In this document: piece after piece, positions 35,741 to 47,176 of the stretch
Layout: each line of letters starts with the position of its first letter
How positions within the stretch are numbered: the first letter of the stretch is position 1
DNA from: Chamaecrista fasciculata
Taxonomy: Eukaryota > Streptophyta > Magnoliopsida > Fabales > Fabaceae
DNA length: 64,000 nt
Assembly: GCA_003254925.1 (NCBI GenBank)
Contig: QANZ01016236.1
Coordinates: 62,001-126,000, forward strand
Direction of reading: 5' to 3'
Program-made: the position numbers and the translations under genes
The notes under the pieces: model-generated
Databases searched by the model: none
Told to the model about the DNA's origin: nothing
Seen by the model: only the letters and a program-made list of their open reading frames with translations

Positions 35741-36966
35741 TTTTTGGCCAAAATGTACTTTTGGTCCCTTAAATTTGGAGTAGGTTCCAATTCAGCCCCT
35801 TATATATATTTTTGTTTTGCAAGTTAAGTCTCATAATTTTTTAAAAGTTCACTCTATGGTCTTAATGATTAGATGTGATCATGTTTATCTTATTTCAAGT
35901 TTAGATGTTTATAAAAAAAATGATTAAATGTGATGGATCAACACAAAAATCTAGTTTAAACTCTTAGGAGCAAAAAGCTTTATCACTTGACTGTGTGTAA
36001 ATGTCGGTTAAAAGCTTAGAATAATTCATAGCTCCGATTTTGTCGTATTCGCCAAGGTTATTAAAATCAGACCGGCCATTGAACCGGTCGAAGGAGGGGT
36101 TCAAGGTTCAATGGTTCAACCGGGGTCTAACCGGGGTCGGACCGTTGATAAATAAATAAATTAAAAATAATAAAAAAACCTATATATGATAAAATTTTAA
36201 TTCAAATATTCATAATTAGGTTACAAAATACAATTATAATATTAATATATTAATACAATTTTCATAAATTAACATGAATTAATATAGAGATAATCAATTT
36301 TCATAATGTTCAACAATATAATATTATCAAGTGACATTTTATGATCACTTTCTCTATCAAATTTTGGTTCATAATCAACATTCTCTAATATTTGACCCAT
36401 AATTATAAAAAAAGACCAAAAAAAACAAAAACAAAACAAAAATAAACCAGGACCGGTTCAACCGGTTTGCCTCCGGTTCAGGCCGGTTCCCTCCGGTTCA
36501 GCCTGGTTCTCTGCCTGGCCGGTTATTAAAACGACTCGGACCGGCCTAATGGCCGGTTCAACCGGTCGGACCGGCGGTCCGGTTTTAATAACTATGGTAT
36601 TCGCAATTGAAATGAGAAAGAACTTGCCAAGAATATCTCATAGCTTCGATTTTATCCGTTTGTAATTGAAACGAGAGAGATATGACCAATTATATGAAAC
36701 AAACAACCTACTTTCAAGTCCAATTTTACACTTGATTTGATCTCGTTTATTGACAATCCCAATTAGATAGAGAATGAAGTAATCAATAGTTACTAATAGC
36801 TCAAATCTCATTATATTCGGACTTGAAGCGAGAGAAATATGACTATATTCTGTAATTTGGAACCAATTGTGAAAATTAATAAAGACTAAAAAAATGAAAT
36901 TTTGGAGAAATATCAAGGACCGGAATGAAACAAAAAAAATTAGGGATCAAAACAGAATTTTGGTTA
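35741..36966. mobile_element. Long foldback element interrupted by a hAT insertion
   Basis: The left arm '..ccaaaatgtacttttggtccctt' and right arm '..tagggatcaaaacagaattttgg' are inverse in style. The core has 'gctccgattttgtc' and 'cgagagagatatgaccaa' stretches shared with the cores at 3725-4261 and 27738-28605. The hAT-like element at 36053-36596 sits inside it. Without that insert it would be about 0.67 kb. Outer edges are approximate. Confidence 0.6.
36053..36596. mobile_element. Non-autonomous hAT-like element, exact 8-bp TSD
   Basis: Left end CAAGGTTATTAAAATCAGAC, right end inverse CATAGTTATTAAAACCGGAC. Subterminal sequence is dense in ACCGGTTCAACCGG-type motifs. It is flanked by GTATTCGC at 36045-36052 and 36597-36604, an exact 8-bp duplication as expected for hAT. 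No transposase is encoded. Confidence 0.93.
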
Positions 36967-37529
36967 AATATTAGTGGGCCAAAATTAAACCGCAACACAG
37001 AAATGAAATTTTTGTGTTGGCCCAGTAAAAAAGCCCAAAGCCCAACTCAAATTTCCAGGTTGCTCGCAGCTCTTCACTCAATTTCATCATTCAGAGTCCT
37101 AAAACAGTAGTCTCTAGGTATGAATGACTGAACGAAAATGATCACAGATCATTCTCTCCGTTCATGTTAATTTGAAGAAGGAGCTTCATGGAGATGAGAA
37201 GGACATCATCGCGAGCAGATTCAGAAGCGTGAACATAAGTACTCATTTTCAAATTCCATATGTTTATTGAAAATGGTCAATCAATGACATCAATATTGGA
37301 ATGAGGAAATTGCTTTTTTGGTAGTGGATTGTTAGATTATATGTTAATTGAGTGTTTCTTGGTGAAAAAAAAGAAAAAAGAAAAGGGTCACTGAGGATTT
37401 ACCCAAAATGATTCTTTTTTGTTATTGGCAAGATGACATTGACTGTCTACTTCATCTTCACTCATTCCCTCACTGAATTTTTATTTGTTTACTAAGCAAA
37501 ACTCAATAAGTTTGTTGCTTATAATAAAA

Positions 37530-40500
37530 ATGGCTTCAGTCTTAATCTCTCGTGTTTCACGTAGGTTTATTAAATCTTCTCTTCCTTCTTCTGGTCCGTC
37601 TATGTCTCTTTGTCTCTCTATCTTCAATCCTTCAATACCCACTGAATCATCTGTTGGCTTAAACCCTAGTTTGAATCCTTCCTTCTCAAATCTTCCACTC
37701 CGCCCAACCAAGCAATCCCACCCTCAGATTTTTAATTTTGAATTTTGTAGAAATTATAGATTACATTCAGATTTCCAGTTTGTTTCATTCATCTCTACTT
37801 CATCTTCAAGTGTGGGAGGGGATTCAAAGGAAAGCAAGAATCCAAGTGGTAATGAGAATAAAGTGGGTTTTTCAAAGGCCAATATCTCCTGGATTGATTC
37901 ATACTTGCCTAGGCAGCTTCAGCCATATGCTAGACTTGCGCGGCTTGATAAGCCAATTGGGACATGGTTGCTTTTATGGCCTTGTATGTGGTAAGATTTG
38001 TTATTTTTATTTATTTTTTATGATAAAATTCTTTCTTCTTGAGAAAACATGAGAGCTATATTAGTTTTAGTGGTCAGCTTGAAAGCTAGTTAGTATATGT
38101 AGATGTGTGTGACAGTTTGTGTTTATAGCATAGATGTCAAATTGCAATATTACTGCAAATTGGGAGGCTAATTTCCAAATTGTGAATCATATCGAATTAT
38201 AAGTTTCAATAACAAAATGCAGATATGTATATGTATTTAAAACAACATACTCGAAGATTATTTTTTTAATATGATATGGTCACCAAAAATTCTTTAACAA
38301 TTATAACTTTTTGGCTCTCCTTTTGGAGTTCCAAAAACATTTTTGGGTTGAAACTTCATTCATTATTTTTACCTAAGTTGCTGATTTTTCTGTACTCTAT
38401 GCTGCAGGTCAATTACCTTGGCAGCAGCTCCAGGACACCTTCCTGATTTTAAAATGTTTGCACTGTTTGGTTGTGGGGCATTGCTTTTAAGGGGTGCTGG
38501 TTGTACTATTAATGACCTCCTTGATCGGGATATTGACTTAATGGTAAATTTTACTGCTTTCAACCCTGGTTGCATTTCTTATGCTCTGGGACATGTATTT
38601 TACTAGTATGTGTCGGTTTTGACTGAAAGAATCATCTGAAAGCTTAAATATTCTTATTGTGTATGTAACTTCATAACATTATTATTATTGTTATTATTAT
38701 TATTTTCTGTGGTCAAGTTCTATATACTTCTTGACTTTTGCCCAACATGGATCACATATGGTTAAATTAGATATTGTCAGTTTTCCTACTTTTCTACTGA
38801 AATTAAAATGCGCCTATTGGCAACTTAAGAACATGTATTTGCTATACTTATAGGTGCAATGTACAAAAGATGGTGTACTTGAAAATATAACTGACGGATA
38901 ATAAAAGGATTAGTTTAGGAGTAAGAGACTACTACAAATAAGCCTGCACCCAAAATTGCTAGAACACATGTTTAAGCAAACAAATATGCCTATAAAATAT
39001 TAGAATCCCAATGCTAATTACTCATTGTCTTCCATTGCTTAGTATTTGATGCTGCTGACTTTGGTTGCCTATTTAAGTTTTTAGGGCATTACTATTGTTT
39101 ATTTCATTTGACGGTAACATTTCCTGTTTTCTTGTACAAATGCTTGTTTGTGGTATTAAGGTGTTTGTTATTCATGTATGATTTTAGATTTGAAGTTCTG
39201 AATAAATTTGGATATAAACATATATTGCAGGTAGAGCGTACAAAGGTCAGACCAGTTGCAAGTGGTCTTTTGACACCTTTTCAAGGACTTTGTTTTCTTG
39301 GTTGTCAATTGCTTTTGGGTCTTGGGATTCTTCTACAATTGAATAACTATAGGTTAGTGCTAATTATGAATAGTAAAATCTACATTTTGGGGTAGGAGCA
39401 TCCTTCCCTGTTATGTTACAGTGCTTGGCACTTAATTCTGTAACATCTGTATTAGTTAGCAGGAAAGCTGTACCTCACTAGAACCATGATGGGGATTGCA
39501 TGTCCTGAATTGTGGTGGTAGGGGAACCTTGATCTTGTCGGAAATCCTAATTCTATATATTGACAAGCTAATGTTAAAAAAAAGACTTAATGCAACTTTG
39601 GAAAACTTCCTTATGTCGAATCCCTTCTGTATTTTCGGCAACTCTGTTCTATGATTCTGCTTATATTATTTAGTTTAGTTGTGTTTAAACCCTCTGCATC
39701 TGTAGGAGAAGAGCTCATTTAATTTGTTTCTGAAACACTTTTACAGTTGTTGTGCTTATTTACCTGAAGAAAATAGTATCTTCGAGGTTAAATTTAGAAT
39801 ATAGAAAGTGACTTAAGTAGTCTCCCGGAGTATAATGACTGAAAAAAGGAAACCAGCTAACCTTGCCCCAGACTTATTAAATATCTAGCTAAGTAGCATC
39901 CCTTGCTCTTCTTCTCGAGAACTTGTAACTCTTTCTAGTTTGAGTCCTTTACATCTGTGTAACAAAAAATCTGTTTACGTGGCTTTTGAATTCCTTTTGC
40001 AGTCTTTCTTCCTATTATCTGAAAAACTTATCTATGAAATCTAGTATTTTCAAGGCAAGATCCAAAAATAGAGGAAATGACTCAAGTAAGCTTCAGGATA
40101 ACCATGACTAAAAATAGCAAACTGACTAGTATACTGCAGATTTATTACATGTCTAGCTACCCACATCACAAGTGGGTGCTGACTTTTTACAGGAAACATT
40201 TTAAGTTGATATACTTTGTCATATTAAAAAGATATGCAAAAAGAATGAGGAGATCTCTAGGAATAGAGAAATATATCATTCTTTTTCATATTGGATTCAT
40301 AATAAACCCCTTACTCTTCTTTGGAAATCAGTAATGAAGGGAACAATAAAACTCAATACATCAAGATCTAATGTTTGGATAGTTGGTATGTTTAAAAGTC
40401 CACTCGAGATCCAATATGGAAAAGAAAAAAAAAATAGTGAACCGACTTTAAGTTTTTAGATATTCCTTGTAATCATGCACTTTTGAGAACCAATATTATT

Positions 40501-43500
40501 TCAGTACAGAATTACACATCTCCAAATCTGAGACTTCTTCCTGGTATCCAGGAAGAGTTTCCTTTCCTAGAGCCCTCTTTATTTTTGCAGGAAATTGTGT
40601 TGATCTGAAATCTGTGATTACTTTTACTTAATTAGTTGTTAGTTATTACATGGTAAAAGTTTACAATCAGTTCCTGCTTCTGCATCATACTATTCTCGGA
40701 AATTTTAGTCAAAATCCAATTGAAATGTTTGATCAGAATTCACTGTTCTGAATGGAGAAAGGCAGATTTAGCACTTCTGTGTGTACTACCTTTTTCAGTC
40801 TAAGCAAGATTATTATGTTCACAACAAAGCATTTGTTATCTGTCGCATTCGTGTCTTCTGATCTCTCTTTATTGATTAATTTTTTTTGACATTTTTTAAA
40901 TAATATTTCTTCACATGGCTTGCAAGGACAATGCAGTTAATGAAAATTTTCTTTATCATCATTCCTTGCCATACGTAGTTCCAGTTAATATTCAATTTGA
41001 ATGTGCCGAAATTGCTTAAGTTTTAGATTATGTGAATAATACGTAGTTGAATCCACATGATATATGAACAGTGAATCTTGCTTAAATTTTGGATAAATAT
41101 GTTTTATGTTCTTTTGGCAGCCGTGTGTTGGGAGCATCATCCTTGTTACTTGTCTTCTCCTATCCCCTCATGAAGAGGATAACATTTTGGGTAATGAAGC
41201 TTCTTATTTCTTGTTTACACTGATAGATCTTAATCTTATCTTCGATGAATGATCTCGTGATGCCTTCACTTTCATGTAACTTCTTTGGCCAGCCTCAAGC
41301 CTTTCTTGGGTTGACCTTTAATTGGGGGGCTCTGTTAGGATGGGCAGCTGTTAAAGGAAGCCTGGATCCAGCTATTGTGCTGCCGCTTTATGCCTCTGGA
41401 GTTTTTTGGACTCTTGTGTATGATACTATATATGCTCATCAGGTACAAACAACATTGCTTCTTGCAAGATACATTTTTTATGATTCTGCTCCTCTGTCCT
41501 GTACTGTTTTCCAACCTCTTCATGTTATTTAGTTCATTATTCCTACATAGCAAGAGTGAATGCCTTGGTCCCAAAAGAATTGTTCACTCTTCTAATTGAG
41601 ATGTATTTGAGCTGAACCCCATCACAGTAACAAGTAAAATTCATTATAAGAGCATGTATGGGGTCCAGCAAGGCGAGGGTTACCTTTGTTGTGTCATATG
41701 GAAAGTTTTCTTTGTTAAAAAAATGAGACTTTTAATTTTTAATGCTAAAGCTAAAGAAGGGGGAGCTGTCTAACTGATATGTTGAATGCTCAAACTAGGC
41801 TACTGCCTACTGGCAATGATGATTCAACAAACAAAAAACAAAGAGCAGAGGGCAAGAAACAACTGGCATAAAATACAGATGGTTCCTCTCTCATTTCTAT
41901 ATTCGCAATCATAAGAGACTAAGCAGAACTAGAACTCAAAATTGTTAATAAAACCATCCCTAGGCCTTCTCCTTACGGCTTAAACTTATGGCCTGTAGCA
42001 GTCCTGGGTCCTTACTTGGTATAAAAGCCTTCAATTACCAAGAACTTGGGAGTTTAATCCTTGCCGCCCTCACTTTTATAATAAAATAAAATTTTGGCAC
42101 AAAATATAGTGATCCTGTGGTTCCATAAATGATTCCATTGCAAATAAAATGGCGTTCAGAAGAGGGAGCATAATAAGAGTTTCGAGTAAAAACCTATATT
42201 GGGCCTAGTGATCATTGAGAGAACTATAGTCCAGCAACACCAGTTATGACATAAACGTAATTACAAAGGACAATAGGATTATTGATCCCTTTTATATCCA
42301 ACCTTTTGCACTCCCTAAATATTACTGCAGCATGTTCAGCCCAATCTGCTTCAGTTTTGTTCATGAGAAATCCAATACTAAATATCAGAATGGATCAGTT
42401 TTCAAGACCATGATGCCAAATTGCCAGTGACCCAATGAGTTCCCTGTCTGAAACTCCTGACATTTTCGTAAATTTTACTATTTGAACCATTTTTCTGGTG
42501 TTTACGGACCTCTTGAGTTTGAAAAGTGTTTCAATAGCCACCTCGGTGGTTGCCGTTTATATCTCTGCATCCTTCTGTCTGTCTGCTAAGGGGTAACAGA
42601 ATTTATTCCTTCAGCTATGATGTATCATGTATGTAGATGTTATCATGTTGTTTTCAGTATAGATGATTTTCTTGTCTCCAAGAGTTTTGAGTATTACAAA
42701 ACAGAGAATAGAAACGATAAGAAGCAGTCTAAATCCTAAAATACTTGGGCCAGCTTCATGGATACAAACGTCTAGACTGCTTGAGGTTTCCCACTTGAAT
42801 TCTGTTGTTAAAGCTATGTAATTGAGCTTCTTATACTGTCTAGAAAAATAATTGGCAATCAGGATAAAGAAGATGATCTAAAAGTGGGAGTTAAATCAAC
42901 AGCCTTGCGCTTTGGTGAGTCAACAAAGGAGTGGATTACTGGGTTTGGCGTTGCATGCATTGGTAGTCTTGCCTTAAGTGGATTTAATGCTGAGATTGGT
43001 ATGTTTTATGACTTTCTTTTTGTTCTCCATCTTTATAACTGTACATCTTTAAGAAGGCAAATAGCAATAACTGGTTTCCATCACTTCATTATTATATGTG
43101 CAGGCTGGCCATATTATGCATTTTTGGCAACGGCATCGGGACACTTAGCCTGGCAAATATGGACAGTTGACCTTTCATCAGGTCCTGATTGTAACAGGAA
43201 GTACGTTATAGGAGGATATTACCTTGAATAATGCACAATTCCATTATTTTCTGCTCTAATAGCCATCTTGTGGTAGGAACTTCTGAGATTTCAATGTTTC
43301 TGAACATTTATATTGACCAGCAGGAACCTCTTTTGGAGCTTTACAATGTTTTCATTATGTAGTAGTTTATCATGCCATAGTAAAGAAATTATGGAATCTT
43401 TATAAACTTTCTATGTTAAGTTTTTTTTTTTAGTTTTCTGCAAAACTTGTTATGAAATCAGTATATGCTACCAACGCTTAGTGGCAGAGGGAACCATCTG

Positions 43501-43729
43501 AGTTTGTTTTTTGCTTAGTTGTAACTCTCAAATTGCAATACATCTGTTACAAGAAATTTTGCTCTTAATTAGTTTGCAACGATCCTTTTGTTCTTTTTTC
43601 TTGTCCTTAATTATCATGCACTGAGCTTGCTTCTAGTACTGACACATTCTTTTCTCCAGATTTGTCTCAAATAAATGGTTTGGAGCCATAATATTTAGTG
43701 GAATTCTAGCAGGCAGGCTTTTATCATAG
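37530..43729 (+). CDS. COQ2: 4-hydroxybenzoate polyprenyltransferase, mitochondrial, 8 exons
   Basis: Exons: 37530-37990, 38408-38543, 39231-39352, 41121-41190, 41293-41442, 42863-42998, 43104-43200 and 43660-43729, joining to 413 residues with GT-AG introns. The N-terminus ([20 protein letters not shown]) looks like a mitochondrial presequence. The UbiA-family domain starts at about residue 125, with several membrane helices. Its two Asp-rich motifs are both intact: NDLLDRDID at 189-197 and DKEDD at 314-318, which bind prenyl diphosphate through Mg2+. The enzyme joins the polyprenyl chain to 4-hydroxybenzoate in the inner mitochondrial membrane, the first membrane step of ubiquinone synthesis. 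The Arabidopsis orthologue is PPT1. The ATG at 37530 is preferred over an in-frame ATG at 37485 because the presequence-like peptide starts there. The long introns 2-5 show no inserted element that I recognise. Confidence 0.96.
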
Positions 43730-43896
43730 TGTTAAGCTTTTCCTTTTAAGGTAATCTCTCTTCTCTTTTTTTTTTTTTTTCCTTCTGCTAACTTATACTC
43801 TTTTAGGCTGTTTGTAGTTTGGGGAGAGAATATCTGATGTCATCTTCACATACTCACTTGAATCTTTAACTATTTAACTACCAATTACTCTTTTTA

Positions 43897-43900
<4 letters not shown>

Positions 43901-43934
<34 letters not shown>
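43901..43934. repeat. CT microsatellite
   Basis: Uninterrupted CT dinucleotides followed by a short GAT run, just downstream of the COQ2 stop codon and probably in or near its 3' UTR. Confidence 0.9.
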
Positions 43935-43935
<1 letters not shown>

Positions 43936-43955
43936 GATGATGATGATATTCAAGG

Positions 43956-44241
43956 GATATCAGGTGGACTACATCTTGAATTTGCAGGCTTAGCAGATTT
44001 TAAGACTCAGTTCATAATGACCAAGCTTTGATTCATTGCTTCCAAGCATAAAATTTGGGATGATCAGATGGAAAAGCTATCAGCAGCAAAAGTCACTTGA
44101 TATCAGGTGGACTACATCTTGAATTTGCAGGCTTAGCAGATTTTAAGACTCAGTTCATAATGACCAAGCTTTGATTCATTGCTTCCAAGCATAAAATTTG
44201 GGATGATCAGATGGAAAAGCTATCAGCAGCAAAAGTCACTT
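43956..44241. repeat. Tandem duplication, 2 x 143 bp
   Basis: 43956-44098 and 44099-44241 are, as far as I can read them, identical copies starting GATATCAGGTGGACTACATC. The unit contains no long open frame. It begins 227 bp after the COQ2 stop codon. Identity implies a recent duplication or an assembly artefact. Confidence 0.93.
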
Positions 44242-45591
44242 GATTCTTTTTTTTTCATGGAAGATATTTATTTTGTCCGAAAATGAGTTAAGAAAAGTTT
44301 AGCCATAATGTAGTATTGTGATTTTTCTTTGCCTTTTCATTTGTTTCAAAAAGTTTTCGACTTTCTCATCAATGTTATATATATATATATATATATATAT
44401 ATCAATTTAGACCATTCATTTATGATCTTGCAGTAACTGTTATGTATAGAGAAATCTTGTTTGGAGAACTGTCTATCAATAATGGGTTTGTCTAATATGT
44501 AAAATTGTAAATTGTGGCATCTATGAAATAAGTGATGTGGTGTAGTATTAGTTATTCATTTGATCTTGAGTCATAGATTTGTAATTTTGAAGAAATTATA
44601 AGTATTTAAAAATTATATGAAATTACAAAATTGACTAAAATATAAAATAACATTTATATTATACATTTGTTTGTCTTATAACTAATTGATTATATTTAAA
44701 GAAAAAATCAGTCTTAATAATCTAAAGTTTAGGATCTTATGTATGCAAATTTAAAATTGAGGGAGGTAAAATGCACATACCTCAAAGTTCAACGGGATTT
44801 CTTGCATTTTAACCTTAAAGGAAAAAGCTTAAATAAAATTTATAATTAAAAAATTTTATAACAAAATATTTTTTAAACTATTATATAATTGTTTTCCTTA
44901 TAAATTGAATATTCATGGCAACAAATGGCGACATTTAATCATTAAATAATCAAGTGATTTTCCAAAGTGAATTGGATTTGGCAATAGGACTGACCAATTA
45001 TTCTGAACTTATGTGATATTGTGATAGTCCATATTTACTAAACTACATTTGTTGAAGTTGAAGGGTCACATTAACCTCTCAAGATTGGACAAAGTTCATT
45101 CTTATCAAATATCCAAAAAGTGTCAAATGAATCTATGAATCTTCAAATTATGTATCTGAATTTCATAGATTCATAGATTCAGATACATAATTTGAAAGAT
45201 TCATAGTTTACGGATATTTTGTCAATTCAAAGCAGATTCACTATGACACATGCATGTCCTATAAAATTTCCATACACTCTTGTCGTTTTTCTTGTGTTAG
45301 ATTTAATATCACTATCCTAGAAAGATCAAGGAAAAAATTGGATTTTGTTTTTCTTTATTATTCATACACATAAGACCCACATGTACAAATCTTATCTACT
45401 TCATTGTGTTTTTATTAGGTTGTTTATAATTTTTTGTATCTCTTTTAATTTAAAGTTTCACAAAGGAAAAAATAATAATGCAATTTTTTTTGTCAAACTT
45501 ATAATTTCATTAGATGGATAATACAAAAAACAAATAAAACATGCTTTTCACACGGTACACTGTACAATAATAAAACACACTCCTTATAAAA
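44242..45591. other. Spacer with TA repeat and a hairpin
   Basis: There is a TA microsatellite at about 44377-44402. AT-rich sequence follows. An inverted repeat at about 45126-45213 pairs 'tgaatctatgaatctt' and 'aattatgtatctgaat' with their reverses. No coding region is recognised. Confidence 0.5.
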
Positions 45592-45600
45592 TATTCTGAA

Positions 45601-45762
45601 GGCGAAAATGTTTTTAGTACTCTCAAAATATGAGGTCAGTTTCAGTTGTATCTCTAATTTTTTTTTGTCAATTATACCTCTCATATGTTACATTTGAGTC
45701 AATTGTACCCCAATTAACTAAAACTGATATCATATTTTGAGAGTATCAAAATTACTTTTGCC
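45601..45762. mobile_element. 162-bp MITE, GGCAAAA family
   Basis: Left end GGCGAAAATGTTTTTAGTAC and right end inverse GGCAAAAGTAATTTTGATAC. The flanking 9-mers TATTCTGAA (45592-45600) and TATTATGAA (45763-45771) differ by one base. It is the shortest member of the family seen in this window. Confidence 0.85.
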
Positions 45763-45842
45763 TATTATGAAAAAGACATAAGTTTTACATTCTAACACTA
45801 CAGGAATAACTATATAAGTTATAACAAATAAGCTTAACTGAT

Positions 45843-45976
45843 AACCACACAAGTGTAGTCTAGTGGTTCCTCACTTAGTGGTGCGGGTTCAAATCCCACC
45901 TTTAAGTATGGAAAGTATTATGTGGTTAGCTGTATACTCTTAAGTGGAAGACCTCCGACGAAGAAAGGAAAATCAA
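45843..45976 (+). mobile_element. tRNA-derived SINE
   Basis: A-box-like TAGTCTAGTGG (about 45859) and B-box-like GGGTTCAAATCCCACC (about 45886). It is flanked by CTTAACTGAT at 45833-45842 and 45977-45986. It belongs to the same family as 20630-20799. It is not a tRNA gene because the 3' half does not close an acceptor stem. Confidence 0.85.
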
Positions 45977-46851
45977 CTTAACTGATTATGTTAAGAGAGA
46001 CAATACATTTTTCAATCCTCTAAATACTAAATTATCATTTCTTCTTTATATCTTGATATATGAATCTGGAGTAATAAGAAGTAGATCTTCAAGAAAAAGA
46101 CATTTTTACTCTAATAAAAAAAAAATTAAATCAAACCTCAACATAAAGAGAAGAGAGGAAAAATTCTCATTAAAAGAGAAAAGATCTCTCACTCTTCTGG
46201 AAGAAGAGAGGAGAAAACAAAATTGAGGGTTGCTCGACCTAATTAAATACTACTAATATATTAATTGATTATTGAAATGACTCCATGTATGAGACTTATA
46301 TGGTCCAAACTTTTTTTTTCCCCCCAAATTTAGTCCAAACCTTTAGCCTTCAACATTTTGTTTAATAGATGAGAGTTTTTTTTTCCGTAGCAAGAGTTTC
46401 AACAATCATAGGGGAGAAAGAAAATAATACATAATAGGTTAAAGAAAGAAAATAGATATGAAACTTTTCTCTCTAAGTTATTATAGCTAGTCACTTTCAA
46501 TGAAATCCAACCATAAAAATTAATTTGATCAAGTTGAAATTTTATGGAGTTCTAGAAAAGCATACATTCTCAGAAAAAAAATCAATGGTGAAGTAGTCTC
46601 CAATCAAACTAGAATTTTATGAGTGAAGTCCTAACATATTACTCTTCGTTTACAAGGTCAATTTTGGAATTGGAGTTAATTTAGTTGTGCTTTTGGATCT
46701 TGAAAGTGTTGATTTATTTGGCATGAAAATAATTTTTTCTTCTTCATTTGTATTTGGTGGGTTTGAGTTAGTGTATGCTAAAGGAAATTTGTCATTGAAA
46801 ATATACACTATTAATGGTCAATGAGATTTTGATTTCTTATCATAATATTTT

Positions 46852-47167
46852 GGTAAAAGCACCCATTTCGTCTCTAATCTTTCACATTTTGGTTAATTTT
46901 ATCATTTGCTCTTACTTTAGCCAAATATTAACGACAGAATCTATGGGGTTAACGATATATAATGAAAAATTGATAGAAAAAGAAATTTAAATTCTAACTC
47001 AATTTGAAAACTAGGATGCAGTCTGTCATTAATTTATTAAAAGAGGTTAGTCAAAGAATAAAATTGATCAAAATGTGAAAGATTGGGTACGAAATTGACA
47101 ACAAAAAAGATTGGAAACGAAATTGACAGTTGATGTAAAGTTTGGGGACATAATTAATACTTTTGCC
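46852..47167. mobile_element. 316-bp MITE with exact 9-bp TSD
   Basis: Left end GGTAAAAGCACCCATTTCGT and right end inverse GGCAAAAGTATTAATTATGT. The inner arms repeat 'caattttgg/cgtct' motifs. Flanked by TAATATTTT at 46843-46851 and 47168-47176. Non-coding. Confidence 0.88.
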
Positions 47168-47176
47168 TAATATTTT

